DNA of 40,863 nt from an uncultured Succinatimonas sp. GTDB lineage: Bacteria > Pseudomonadota > Gammaproteobacteria > Enterobacterales > Succinivibrionaceae. The position numbers were made by a program, and so were the translations under genes. A model generated the notes under the pieces. It worked only from the letters and a program-made list of their open reading frames with translations, searched no databases and was not told the origin of the DNA. The stretch covers positions 1 through 40,863 of the forward strand of contig ONFP01000018.1 of NCBI GenBank assembly GCA_900317105.1. The letters run 5' to 3'. This document shows, in pieces, positions 1 through 8,536 of this stretch (the first letter of the stretch is position 1; each line of letters starts with the position of its first letter).

Positions 1-62
1 TTTAAAGAACTTTTAAAACGCTTGGTTTTATTTGTCGTTGTCGTTCGTGACAACGGAAATGC
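1..62 (-). other. Leader of a probable rRNA operon, gene body outside window
   Basis: This is transcribed leader DNA read leftwards from the promoter at 63-90. It holds a perfect 7-bp stem (36-42 with 49-55, loop 43-48). At the window edge (1-10, read on minus) is GTTCTTTAAA, which resembles the boxA antitermination element of gammaproteobacterial rrn leaders (TGCTCTTTAACA). I infer that a 16S rRNA gene lies just left of the window. A tRNA operon is the alternative. Confidence 0.5.
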
Positions 63-90
63 ATTATAGACTTTTTTTATTTAGTGTCAA
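63..90 (-). promoter_or_regulatory. Consensus sigma-70 promoter, stable-RNA type
   Basis: On the minus strand TTGACA (85-90) and TATAAT (63-68) are both exact consensus hexamers, separated by 16 bp. The DNA upstream is A/T-rich, like an UP element. It fires out of the window. Perfect hexamers with a short spacer and a hairpin plus boxA-like leader are typical of rrn P1 promoters. Confidence 0.75.
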
Positions 91-168
91 ACATTTTTTT
101 ATTAGAAGTTTGTCACATTTTAAAACTTTCGCTTATTTATGCGGTTTCTAAATTTTAAATAGTTTATT

Positions 169-2013
169 TTATTTTACAAAGCCATTTGACTGCAGAGACC
201 ACATTTTTTTGTAGATACCGTCAAGGGCAAGTAATTCCTCATGAGATCCACTCTCAACAATCTTTCCATCAGTAACAACAATGATCTTATCCATTGATTT
301 TAAAGTAGATAATCTGTGAGCAATTGCAATTACTGTTCTTCCCTGCATAATATTTAGAAGATTTCTCTGAACAATTTCTTCTGTTTCAGAATCTAACGCT
401 GAAGTTGCTTCATCTAAAATCAGAATTGGAGCATTCTTAACAATGACTCTGGCTATGGCAATTCTCTGTTTCTGTCCTCCAGATAGTTTTACTCCACGGT
501 CTCCTACCATGGAATCAAATCCAATTCCTCCACGGTAGTCAGACATTGCCTCAATAAAGTTCAGAGAATCTGAAGCCTTAGCTGCATTCTGCAGTTCCTC
601 TACATCAAGTTCATCCTTGGAGCCATATTCAATATTCTCACCAATGGTACGATGCATCAGACTAGGTTCCTGACTAACCATCGCAAACAGTTCTCTCAGA
701 TTATCCTGTTTCAGATCACGAACATCAATTCCATCGATTTTTATGGAACCAGAAGTTACATCATAGAATCGTAAAATCAGATTTATGATTGTAGATTTTC
801 CTGCCCCTGAAGGACCGACAATACCCAGTTTTAAGCCCTTTTTAACCGTAAGATTAAAATCACTTAAAACTTCTTTCTTTCCATCGTACCCAAAAGAGAC
901 ATTATTAAACTCAATGCTCTCTTTAAATGATTCAATCTTCTTAGGTTTATCTGGGTCGGTTACTGCGACAGGTTTAGACATGGTACTCATACAGTCATAA
1001 ATCATACCGATATTTTCAAATATGGCTCCTGCCTCCCACATAATCCATCGAGACATGTTGATCATTCTGATGGCAATAGCAATTGAAATGGCTATTGCCC
1101 CAGTAGTTACAAGGTAATTCGACCACAGCCATAATGAAAGAATAATAAGAGAAACTAGTAGAGTACAATTTAGAAACTGCACACTTATATCAAAGGAAGT
1201 TAAAATTCTGAAAATCTTGTATTCAGAATTTCTGAATGCATTCATGGCCTCTCTGGCATAGCTCTTTTCCTTTCCTGCTCCGCCGAAAAGTTTTACTGTA
1301 GAAATATTAGTGTAACTGTCGACAATTCTTCCAACCATAGTTGATCTTTCTTGCGACAGTTCCTTAGACGTTCTTCTTAAATATGGAATAAATACAAAAA
1401 GCGAACAGGTATAGAAGCACAGCCATATAACAAGAGGCAGACACAGATAAAAATCTGCATTCATAAGCATAATAAGCATGGTTGAAATATATACAACCAT
1501 ATGCACAAAAACATCGATAAGCTTCATCACAGCTGTCCTAACAGCCATTGACGTCTGCATAACTTTATTAGCAAGTGCACCGGCAAACTCTTCATTAAAA
1601 AAAGCCAAAGACTGCCCTAAAAGAAAATTATGCAACTGCCAGCGAACCTGCATTGAGTAATTACTAGACAGTGTCTGATGAATCAGCAGAGAATGAAGAA
1701 AAGAGGCCACTGGAAGAAAAACACCAGCGCCTAAAAGCATAAGCAGAAGACTGCCTCCATGTTCATCTATAAAATTTTGAGGAGAACTTGAGGCCGTCCA
1801 ATCGACTATATAGCCAAGACATGCAAAGAAAAGAGCCTCGCCAACGGCAATAAAGGAATTCAATACAGCAACAGCGGCAAGGAAGCGACCTAATCCTTTT
1901 GAAAAGAATAGGACAAATCTGATTATTCCTGTAGGAGGAACGCCTTCACATCTGTCCTCAAATGGAGGTATTAGTCTTTCAAAAAAATTGAATAAACCTT
2001 CTTTGAAAATCAT
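169..2013 (-). CDS. ABC exporter, fused membrane and ATPase domains (MsbA/Sav1866-like)
   Basis: This is a half-transporter of about 614 residues that exports a lipid or drug-like substrate as a homodimer in the inner membrane. The N-terminal half holds about six hydrophobic helices. The C-terminal ATPase domain has Walker A GPSGAGKST near residue 400, signature LSGGQ near 509, Walker B LILDEATSALD near 528 and the H-loop in AIAHRLST. ATG at 2013 was chosen as start. A TTG at 2019 directly abutting the upstream stop codon has better spacing to GGAAAAG, so a start six bases earlier is possible. The gene directly follows the DUF2333 gene and is probably co-transcribed with it. The substrate cannot be told from sequence. 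Confidence 0.85.
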   Translation of the reverse strand: MIFKEGLFNFFERLIPPFEDRCEGVPPTGIIRFVLFFSKGLGRFLAAVAVLNSFIAVGEALFFACLGYIVDWTASSSPQNFIDEHGGSLLLMLLGAGVFLPVASFLHSLLIHQTLSSNYSMQVRWQLHNFLLGQSLAFFNEEFAGALANKVMQTSMAVRTAVMKLIDVFVHMVVYISTMLIMLMNADFYLCLPLVIWLCFYTCSLFVFIPYLRRTSKELSQERSTMVGRIVDSYTNISTVKLFGGAGKEKSYAREAMNAFRNSEYKIFRILTSFDISVQFLNCTLLVSLIILSLWLWSNYLVTTGAIAISIAIAIRMINMSRWIMWEAGAIFENIGMIYDCMSTMSKPVAVTDPDKPKKIESFKESIEFNNVSFGYDGKKEVLSDFNLTVKKGLKLGIVGPSGAGKSTIINLILRFYDVTSGSIKIDGIDVRDLKQDNLRELFAMVSQEPSLMHRTIGENIEYGSKDELDVEELQNAAKASDSLNFIEAMSDYRGGIGFDSMVGDRGVKLSGGQKQRIAIARVIVKNAPILILDEATSALDSETEEIVQRNLLNIMQGRTVIAIAHRLSTLKSMDKIIVVTDGKIVESGSHEELLALDGIYKKMWSLQSNGFVK

Positions 2014-2019
2014 GAACAA

Positions 2020-2940
2020 TTACTTTTCCATTGACAGCATGATATCGTTGATTCGATTGCTTGCTACGTCAATGTGTCTTGCAATGGCTGCGACATGGTT
2101 TGGAAGCATAGCATCACCGGTATCATTACCGCCAGCTACAACATACCAAGGATTGAAATCTCTAACAAAAGAAAGACGAGTTAAAGCCGCATCAATATTT
2201 TCCTGACCACCACGCTGAATAACAGAAGAATCTACTGCAACAAGGCCTCTTAAAATATTTTCAACAACAGAAGAAACGCCTTTTGCAAAATAGATATAGT
2301 TATCTGAATCGTAATGCTTAATCTTTTCCTTGTTCAGGTAACCCAAAGCATACTCAAGCATCTGATTACAGTATTTTAAAATCAGGTAGACATCGTCAGA
2401 TTTAACGTTATAAATACCCGCATTCTTTACACCTGAATCTACTGATGCTGCCCAAGATCTCCAGTTCTGGATACCCTGCTTATATTTTCCTTCTGTATCA
2501 TAGATAAACCAGAATCCCCAGACCTCATCTGAATAAACAAACGATCTTGAGGTTGCATCGACCAGACGCTGATCCAAGGTGTCATTCTTGCCGTATCTAG
2601 AAACAGTCTTGGCAATAATGTCAGATGCTGGTCTGGTGGCATAAATAACACCTTTCTGATAGTTAACAATGTTATCCAGAATTTTTGGAACAAAGAACAG
2701 ATCGTTTGGAATCCAGCCAAAAAAAGAACGCAGTTCTGAATCAAGAGCATGAACAGTAGCCTCAGCCATTACAGTAGCTCTTGTTCTGTCATCCTGAATC
2801 TCTTCTGCCTTTGGTGGATTGAATCCTGCAGGACAAGTTGAAGAGAAAAGACCTACGATAAATACGTAAAGAACGTATATAGCGATAAGACCTGCAATAA
2901 TCTTTCCAAAGATATTTTTCAATGGATTTGGAAATGTCAT
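2020..2940 (-). CDS. DUF2333 family membrane-anchored protein
   Basis: The protein has 306 residues with one N-terminal hydrophobic segment (about residues 12-32), followed by a soluble domain that is probably periplasmic. The C-terminal stretch around LPNHVAAIARHIDVASNRIND matches the conserved end of the DUF2333 family of gammaproteobacteria, recognised from memory. The function of that family is unknown to me. The start is ATG, with only a weak purine-rich ribosome site. The gene ends where the ABC exporter begins, so the two are probably translated from one message. A link to envelope export is only inferred from this pairing. Confidence 0.7.
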   Translation of the reverse strand: MTFPNPLKNIFGKIIAGLIAIYVLYVFIVGLFSSTCPAGFNPPKAEEIQDDRTRATVMAEATVHALDSELRSFFGWIPNDLFFVPKILDNIVNYQKGVIYATRPASDIIAKTVSRYGKNDTLDQRLVDATSRSFVYSDEVWGFWFIYDTEGKYKQGIQNWRSWAASVDSGVKNAGIYNVKSDDVYLILKYCNQMLEYALGYLNKEKIKHYDSDNYIYFAKGVSSVVENILRGLVAVDSSVIQRGGQENIDAALTRLSFVRDFNPWYVVAGGNDTGDAMLPNHVAAIARHIDVASNRINDIMLSMEK

Positions 2941-3116
2941 ATTCTTTTTGCGAATCCATTCCAGCGGCAGAATATGCTGAAGCGGAAAAATCGCCTCCTA
3001 GTTTATTTCTGATCAAACTGTGAAAACAGCAAATATTGTATTTAAATCAAAGAAAATTCTCTTTAAATCGAATTTCCAATCTATTGTAAGTAAAAAAATA
3101 AAAAAAACAAAGATAC

Positions 3117-3158
3117 AAAAAACAAAAACCTGAGACAATTATTCATCACCTCAGGTTT
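3117..3158 (-). terminator. Rho-independent terminator of aspC
   Basis: Perfect 9-bp stem AAACCTGAG (3126-3134 with 3150-3158, 15-nt loop). On the minus strand a T-rich run follows it. It lies 21 bp after the aspC stop. Confidence 0.85.
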
Positions 3159-3178
3159 CCAGAAACTACAACATACTG

Positions 3179-4378
3179 TTACTGTTTTTTAACAACAGCT
3201 GTAATAGCCTTAACGATATCATCTATGTTATTAGTGTTAATACCAGCGACACAGATTCTTCCGGAAGCTACAGCATAAATACCGAAGTCACGCTTTAGAG
3301 CCTCAATCTGATCTTTATCAAGACCAGAGAAAGAGAACATACCGTTCTGCTCGGTGATAAAGTCAAAATCACCTGCTCCCGCATCCTTTAATTTATGAGA
3401 AAGCAGAACACGCATCTTTGCAATACGCTCACGCATATTCTTCAGCTCATCTTCCCACTTTGCTCTTAAATTTGGATCTGACAGAACAGTGGTAACAATC
3501 TTCTCACCGTGAGCAGGAGGATTAGAAATGGCGGTACGTACAGCAATCTTAACCTGAGACATAACCTTTACTGCAGTTTCAACATCAGCAGAAACAACTG
3601 TCAGTACACCAGAACGCTCACTGTAAAGACCAAAGTTCTTTGAGAATGAACTTGCAATCAGGAACTCTGGATTATACTTGGCGATAGTACGAACACCGTA
3701 AGCATCTTCTTCAATACCGTGACCAAAGCCCTGGTAGGCAAAGTCAATGAAAGGTAACAGTTTCTTCTCTGCTAAGAACTTAGCAATGATCTCCCACTGC
3801 TCATGAGTTGGATCGATACCTGTTGGATTGTGACAGCATGCATGTAAAAGAACTACATCGCCTTCCTTAGCCTGAGACAGAGTTTCAATCATTCTGTCAA
3901 AAGCAAGGTTGTGATTTGCTCTGTCATAGTAAGGATAGCGCTCAAACTTCAGTCCTGCAGAAGTTGCGATCTGATAGTGGTTTGCCCAGGTAGGATCTGA
4001 AATCCAGATAGTTGAAGCAACATTCTGCTGGTGAATAAAGTCAGCACCGATTCTCAGTGCACCGGTACCACCAGGACAATGACAGGAAATAGCCTTTCCG
4101 CCATCCACAAACTCTGAATCCTTTCCGAAAATCAGCTCACGGGCCATGCGACCAAACTCAGGAAGACCTGTAATAGGCAGATATGATTTGGTTTCTTCCT
4201 TTTCAAGCAAAATCTTCTCTGCTTCTTTAACGCAATCTAGAATAACGGTTTTTCCCTCATTATTCTGGTATACACCTACACCCAAGTTAGTCTTATTAGC
4301 TCTGGTGTCTTTCTTAAAAGCCTCATTTAAACCTAAAATTGGATCTGCAGGAGCAGCATCGATACGATCAAAAAACAT
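3179..4378 (-). CDS. aspC: Aromatic/aspartate aminotransferase
   Basis: A PLP-dependent class I aminotransferase of 399 residues, close to the usual AspC/TyrB length. It interconverts aspartate and 2-oxoglutarate with oxaloacetate and glutamate, and may also act on aromatic amino acids. The PLP lysine sits in SFSKNFGLYSERSG near residue 245. NLGVGVYQNNEGKT and HNPTGIDPT are typical family motifs. The start is ATG at 4378, with an AGGTGA ribosome site six bases upstream (4383-4388). It looks monocistronic, with its own terminator at 3117-3158. AspC and TyrB are hard to separate by eye. Confidence 0.9.
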   Translation of the reverse strand: MFFDRIDAAPADPILGLNEAFKKDTRANKTNLGVGVYQNNEGKTVILDCVKEAEKILLEKEETKSYLPITGLPEFGRMARELIFGKDSEFVDGGKAISCHCPGGTGALRIGADFIHQQNVASTIWISDPTWANHYQIATSAGLKFERYPYYDRANHNLAFDRMIETLSQAKEGDVVLLHACCHNPTGIDPTHEQWEIIAKFLAEKKLLPFIDFAYQGFGHGIEEDAYGVRTIAKYNPEFLIASSFSKNFGLYSERSGVLTVVSADVETAVKVMSQVKIAVRTAISNPPAHGEKIVTTVLSDPNLRAKWEDELKNMRERIAKMRVLLSHKLKDAGAGDFDFITEQNGMFSFSGLDKDQIEALKRDFGIYAVASGRICVAGINTNNIDDIVKAITAVVKKQ

Positions 4379-4450
4379 GTATTCACCTGTTATAAAAAAA
4401 GATTTTTTTTAATATATCACAATTAAAAAAAATGTGAGATTATTCTCTAT

Positions 4451-4471
4451 ATTGAGCAGTAAGTGCTCAAT
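4451..4471 (-). terminator. Hairpin at the end of the MATE gene
   Basis: Perfect 8-bp stem ATTGAGCA/TGCTCAAT (4451-4458, 4464-4471) with a 5-nt loop. It overlaps the first base of the stop codon. No U-run follows directly, although a run of eight T occurs about 18 nt further on, so termination here is likely but not classical. Confidence 0.45.
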
Positions 4472-5883
4472 TAAAGAGCATAGCCTTTCTTTTTAGTCTT
4501 GGTTTTATAATGCTTTCTGTAGTTATCTCGAGCCTTTGAAACCCAGGCCTTTGACTTCCAGCGCAGTAGCATAATAAGACCGCGTGTACACTCATCACAG
4601 CAGAAACCAATCCAGACGCCTAGAAGGCCCATTCCCATATAAAGACTCAGGAAAGTTCCTACAGGCACAGAAACGCCCCACATGGAAAATATAGCCATAA
4701 ACATAGGGAACTTGGCATCATTAACAGCACGAAGCGAGTTAATGATAATGATGTTTAGAATTCGGCCCATTTCCATAATCAGAGATACATAGAAAATCGG
4801 TCTGGCAATTTCAAAAACAGTTGAATCTGAAGTAAAGATTGAAAGAACAGCATCTCCCATCCAGATAGGGATATTGATAACCAGTAAAGCAGTAATGCAA
4901 AGACCGATCTTCACTGAATGCAGTAACTGTTTATTAGCAAGCTTTAACTTCATAGCTCCAGCATACTGGGAAATCAGAATCTCCGTACCAAGAGCTATTG
5001 AAATTGAGAATAGCATTATAATGGTGCACATCTGCATATAGATGCCATGTGTGGCCAGAGCTGTTGAGCCAAGAGTACCAACAACTGAAGTCATAAACAG
5101 GAACTGCAGCTGCCAGGTCATATTTTCACCGGCACCAGGGATTCCTACCGCAAAAATCTGTTTTAGAATATCTTTTTTAACAACAAAGAAGAATTTTGGA
5201 ATAATTCGAATCTTTGTTCTAGTTCTCATCAGATAGAAAAGAAATGCAACTGACAGGAAACGTGCAATCACAGCACTGATAGCCACGCCATAGATTCCCA
5301 TCTTTGGAAAACCGAAATGACCGAATAAAAGCGCATAGTTACTGATAATAACAAAGACATTAGCAGCAATGTTCACATACATAGGATCACGAGTTCTTCC
5401 ATATGCTCTAAGAATAGAAGAACAGCAAAGATTAACAGCCTCTGCGATGAACATAATAGAAAGTATCATCAGGTAGTTTTTTGAAGTTACATATATATCA
5501 TCAGGAATATTCATAATATCGCAGATGAGTTTTGCTCCCAAAAAACAGCCAGAGGTAATTAGAATTCCCCATACAATGTTAAGACCAAAAGACATATGCA
5601 CAATACGTCTTAACATCTTCTTATTGCCTTTTCCAATTGCCTGAGCACAGCAGACGCAGACACCAATGTTAATAAAGTTAAACAGGGTAAAGGCAAACTG
5701 GAAGGCCTGACCGCCAAGATTCATTTCTGCCACAGCCTGCAGTGACAGCATACTTACCATTGCAGTATTGATGATAATGGTGAAAAAATGCATCGTAAGA
5801 TCAATGAATATAGGCCAGCTTAAAGAGAAAAGCTTTCCATGTTTTGGACCTGATGCAAGTTGTTGAGGTGAAGTATCTGACAT
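4471..5883 (-). CDS. MATE family multidrug/Na+ efflux transporter
   Basis: A 470-residue polytopic protein with about 12 hydrophobic segments in two homologous halves, the usual MATE (NorM/DinF-like) arrangement and length. N-terminal LSWPIFIDLTMHFF and the second-half start AVGIPGAGENMTWQ match MATE helices 1 and 7. It probably exports cationic compounds using a Na+ or H+ gradient. The C-terminus is very basic (KTKTKKKGYAL). The start is ATG at 5883; no clear Shine-Dalgarno is visible, only A/T-rich DNA. It is separate from the amino-acid transporter upstream, which ends in its own terminator. Confidence 0.85.
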   Translation of the reverse strand: MSDTSPQQLASGPKHGKLFSLSWPIFIDLTMHFFTIIINTAMVSMLSLQAVAEMNLGGQAFQFAFTLFNFINIGVCVCCAQAIGKGNKKMLRRIVHMSFGLNIVWGILITSGCFLGAKLICDIMNIPDDIYVTSKNYLMILSIMFIAEAVNLCCSSILRAYGRTRDPMYVNIAANVFVIISNYALLFGHFGFPKMGIYGVAISAVIARFLSVAFLFYLMRTRTKIRIIPKFFFVVKKDILKQIFAVGIPGAGENMTWQLQFLFMTSVVGTLGSTALATHGIYMQMCTIIMLFSISIALGTEILISQYAGAMKLKLANKQLLHSVKIGLCITALLVINIPIWMGDAVLSIFTSDSTVFEIARPIFYVSLIMEMGRILNIIIINSLRAVNDAKFPMFMAIFSMWGVSVPVGTFLSLYMGMGLLGVWIGFCCDECTRGLIMLLRWKSKAWVSKARDNYRKHYKTKTKKKGYAL

Positions 5884-5994
5884 AACAAATTATTTAATAT
5901 GTTTTACTGTAAAAAACGGCTAAAAAAACTGACGCTAGCATATCACATTATTAACTGAGAGACATGAGGGAAACTGAATTACGACTCAGGAAAC

Positions 5995-6020
5995 GAAAAA
6001 AGGGCGATTTATATCGCCCC
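5995..6020 (-). terminator. Terminator of the amino-acid ABC operon
   Basis: Perfect 7-bp stem GGGCGAT/ATCGCCC (6002-6008, 6013-6019), followed on the minus strand by a run of T (5995-6001). It lies downstream of the ORIGINAL stop codon at 6042, which fits the longer ancestral reading frame. Confidence 0.85.
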
Positions 6021-6041
6021 TATTTTGTATATCAAAAAAAA

Positions 6042-6126
6042 CTAAAGAATCTTAGCAAGGAACTCTTTGGTTCTTTCATGCTTAGGATTTGAGAACAGCT
6101 CCTCAGGGTTGGTGTCCTCAAGAATT
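6042..6126 (-). pseudogene. Out-of-frame C-terminal tail of the GlnQ-like ATPase
   Basis: In the +1 frame after the premature stop, minus-strand DNA encodes [15 protein letters not shown] followed by KHERTKEFLAKIL and a TAG at 6042-6044. This is the normal C-terminus of GlnQ-type ATPases (about 240 residues). Deleting one 7-bp repeat copy at 6123-6136 restores a continuous gene running from 6768 to 6042. As written, the tail is not translated in frame. Confidence 0.85.
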
Positions 6127-6136
6127 TTAAATTTTA
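6123..6136 (-). repeat. 7-bp perfect tandem duplication causing a frameshift
   Basis: Two adjacent copies of AATTTTA (plus strand; TAAAATT on the coding strand), at 6123-6129 and 6130-6136. The family expects GGT AAA ATT CTT GAG (GKILE) and the extra seven bases insert a TAA stop. Confidence 0.9.
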
Positions 6137-6768
6137 CCCTGATCTACAAACAGGACTCTGTCAGCAACCTGTCTAGCAAAGCCCATCTCATGAGTTACAC
6201 ACATCATGGTCATACCAGACTGAGCAAGATCCTTCATTACGTCCAACACTTCATTAACCATCTCTGGATCAAGTGCGGAAGTTGGCTCATCAAAAAGCAT
6301 TACCTGTGGCTCCATAGCTAGCGCTCTAGCTATGGCAACACGCTGCTGCTGACCACCTGACAACTGTGATGGATAAGACTTTGCCTTATCGCCCAGACCA
6401 ACTCTTACAAGAAGTTCCATTGCTTTCTTTTCAGCCTCTTCCCTACTCTTCTTTCTTACAGAAATAGGAGCAACTGTAATGTTATCCAGAACAGTCATAT
6501 GAGGAAACAGATTAAAGTGCTGGAACACCATTCCTACTTCAGCTCTAATCTTGTTGATATTGGTTGCTCTGGTAATAGTTTCACCATTTATTGAAATGGT
6601 TCCAGAAGAAGGCACCTCAAGATAATTAACACATCTTAACAATGTACTTTTACCAGAACCGGAAGGTCCGATAACAACAACAACTTCACTCTTTTTTACA
6701 CGTAAGTCGATTCCACGAAGAATCTGATTGGAACCGTAATTTTTATGCAAATCTTTAATAACAATCAT
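6127..6768 (-). CDS. glnQ: Polar amino-acid ABC transporter ATPase, C-terminally truncated
   Basis: The ATPase subunit of a glutamine/polar amino-acid importer. The readable frame is 213 residues, against about 240 in the family. Walker [10 protein letters not shown] is near residue 32, the signature LSGGQQQR near 138, Walker [13 protein letters not shown] near 158, and the H-loop is in CVTHEMGFA. All catalytic motifs are intact. Only the last ~27 residues are lost, through the 7-bp duplication at 6123-6136, so the product might be partly active or unstable. The start is ATG, 8 bp after the permease stop. The operon order is binding protein, permease, ATPase. The substrate (Gln, Glu, Arg or other) is not proven, so the symbol denotes the family. 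Confidence 0.85.
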   Translation of the reverse strand: MIVIKDLHKNYGSNQILRGIDLRVKKSEVVVVIGPSGSGKSTLLRCVNYLEVPSSGTISINGETITRATNINKIRAEVGMVFQHFNLFPHMTVLDNITVAPISVRKKSREEAEKKAMELLVRVGLGDKAKSYPSQLSGGQQQRVAIARALAMEPQVMLFDEPTSALDPEMVNEVLDVMKDLAQSGMTMMCVTHEMGFARQVADRVLFVDQGKI

Positions 6769-6776
6769 TCGGAAAC

Positions 6777-7469
6777 CTATTTTCTGCGAGTATCTGCGTT
6801 ATACTTTTTCTCTAAATAAGCAACAAACTGGCTTATTGTTAAAGTCATAATTAAATAGATAATTGCAACAGCAGTCCAAATTTCGAATGATCTGTAGGTT
6901 GCGGCAATAATCAGCTGACCTTTTCTGGTAAGTTCTTCGAAACCGATAACAGAAACCAGTGAAGAATCCTTAAGCATGGCAATGAACTCATTACCCAACT
7001 GAGGAATAGTTCTTCTAAAGGCCTGAGGGATTACAATCTTGGACATGGTCTGAGACCAGGTTAAACCAAGAGAACGACCTGCCTCGAACTGACCTCTATC
7101 AATAGACTGAATACCAGCGCGGAAAATTTCGGCCACATAAGCTCCGGAATTGATTGAACAAGCAACAACCGCAGCAATATAAGGTTCAATTCTTGTTCCC
7201 AGAATAGAAGGAAGCGCAAAATAAATAATAAAGATCTGAACCAGAAGTGGTGTTCCGCGAATTATGTCAACATAGACTTTTGCAGGGAACCGCAGCAATT
7301 TGTAGTTTGATAATTCGGCTATGCCGACAAATAAACCGATTAAAACACCACATGATACAGCTACCAATGTAATCTTCAGAGTAACCAAAGCACCTAATAA
7401 TAGAAGTTTGGCGGTGCTTTCTACAAACTGAACATCGATAGTCTGAAAGTATTCAATTATTGAATTCAT
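6777..7469 (-). CDS. glnP: Polar amino-acid ABC transporter permease
   Basis: A 230-residue membrane subunit of the HisM/GlnP family with about five hydrophobic helices. The loop [20 protein letters not shown], followed by EAGRSLGLT, is the EAA-type contact with the ATPase. [10 protein letters not shown] is another family hallmark. One permease gene is present, so a homodimer is expected. The start is ATG at 7469, with AAGGT rather far upstream. It sits between the binding-protein and ATPase genes with short gaps. The specificity is inferred from family only. Confidence 0.9.
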   Translation of the reverse strand: MNSIIEYFQTIDVQFVESTAKLLLLGALVTLKITLVAVSCGVLIGLFVGIAELSNYKLLRFPAKVYVDIIRGTPLLVQIFIIYFALPSILGTRIEPYIAAVVACSINSGAYVAEIFRAGIQSIDRGQFEAGRSLGLTWSQTMSKIVIPQAFRRTIPQLGNEFIAMLKDSSLVSVIGFEELTRKGQLIIAATYRSFEIWTAVAIIYLIMTLTISQFVAYLEKKYNADTRRK

Positions 7470-7515
7470 ACTTAGATCATCTTACCTTAAAGCAATCTCT
7501 GCTTGGAGTGACAAC

Positions 7516-8250
7516 TTATTCTTCTACGTTAAACCACTTCTTATGGATTTCAGCAAACTTGCCGTTCTTACGAATCTTGTCTAAGCCATCATTGATCTGC
7601 TTTAACAGTTCAGGATTCTTCTTAGATACCATGATGCCGTAATCTTCACCATTTAATAACTCTTTAATTTCTACAACAGAGTCATCATTCTTGGTACGTA
7701 AAAAATATAGGTTAACTGGTCTGTCATTCAGTACAGCTTCACAACCCTTGGTCTTAAGCTCCATAATAGCCTCAGGAACAGTGTTGTAAGTACCGACATT
7801 TCCAGAAATCTTCTGAGCAGCATTTGCACCGGTTGTACCAATCTGAGCACATAAACGAGATGACTTTAGAGAGTCAAATGATGGATACTTTGAAACATCC
7901 TCTTTACGAATGACAGCGCTGATACCTGACTTGTAGTAAGGATCAGAGAAATTTACACGCTGTGCTCTTTCCTCAGTAATGGTAACACCTGCAATTGCGC
8001 CCTCAAGCTGAGAGGTTAAAACACTAGGAACTAAAGCATCAAAAGGCATATTGACAATTTCAACATCAAAACCTTCCTCAGCAGCAATTGACTTGATAAT
8101 GTCAATATCGAAACCGATAATTTCAGACTTCTCATTTGTAAACTCGAAAGGAGCAAAAGTAGCCTCTGTTCCAATTTTAACAGTATTAGCATTAGCAATA
8201 GATAAAGCTGAGCAGATAGTTAAAGCAGCCAGTATTAGACCTTTTTTCAT
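7516..8250 (-). CDS. glnH: Periplasmic amino-acid-binding protein
   Basis: A cluster-3 solute-binding protein of 244 residues that captures a polar amino acid for the permease and ATPase downstream. The N-terminal signal peptide (MKKGLILAALTIC, ending near ANA) fits secretion. FAPFEF, GFDIDIIKSIA, GITITEER-like GVTITEERAQRVNFSDPYY and the arginine after the latter are typical ligand-site segments. ATG at 8250 was chosen because a GGGGGA ribosome site lies 6-7 bases upstream and the signal peptide starts there. An upstream in-frame start would overlap the promoter. Confidence 0.88.
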   Translation of the reverse strand: MKKGLILAALTICSALSIANANTVKIGTEATFAPFEFTNEKSEIIGFDIDIIKSIAAEEGFDVEIVNMPFDALVPSVLTSQLEGAIAGVTITEERAQRVNFSDPYYKSGISAVIRKEDVSKYPSFDSLKSSRLCAQIGTTGANAAQKISGNVGTYNTVPEAIMELKTKGCEAVLNDRPVNLYFLRTKNDDSVVEIKELLNGEDYGIMVSKKNPELLKQINDGLDKIRKNGKFAEIHKKWFNVEE

Positions 8251-8300
8251 ATTTAATCCCCCATATGTAACTGTTTGCAGTTCCCACAAACGATGGGTGC

Positions 8301-8330
8301 ATTTTAGCAAATATATGCGACATAAGCCAA
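8301..8330 (-). promoter_or_regulatory. Promoter of the amino-acid ABC operon
   Basis: On the minus strand TTGGCT (8325-8330), 18 bp, then TAAAAT (8301-8306) preceded by TGC, an extended -10. It lies about 50 bp upstream of the binding-protein start. Confidence 0.5.
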
Positions 8331-8536
8331 AAAAATTACCTGTATTTTACAAATATTGGCATATTTTTTTCCTAACATGTACGCTGTGAAGCAAACAAAT
8401 AGACTTTTGATTTGTCTTTTTAATCCTTTAATACGGCAAAATTAAAAGATTTAAATGTATATTTGAAATATTTAATCTAAAATATAAAGACTACACACAA
8501 AATAATTGTCTCTAGTATGTTTTGGAGAAAATTTTT

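Noticed and set aside
2439-2750. 103-codon minus-strand frame inside the DUF2333 gene
   Set aside because: Alternative frame of a longer supported gene, without a start signal.
4426-4450. TCACA...TGTGA repeat upstream of aspC as CRP site
   Set aside because: The half-sites face the wrong way and are 11 bases apart, unlike the TGTGA-N6-TCACA consensus.
6123-6136. Programmed +1 frameshifting in the GlnQ-like gene
   Set aside because: The site is ATT TAA A. A tRNA-Ile shift to TTT would mispair at the first base, and no upstream stimulatory ribosome-site-like signal is evident. The tandem duplication explains the break fully.
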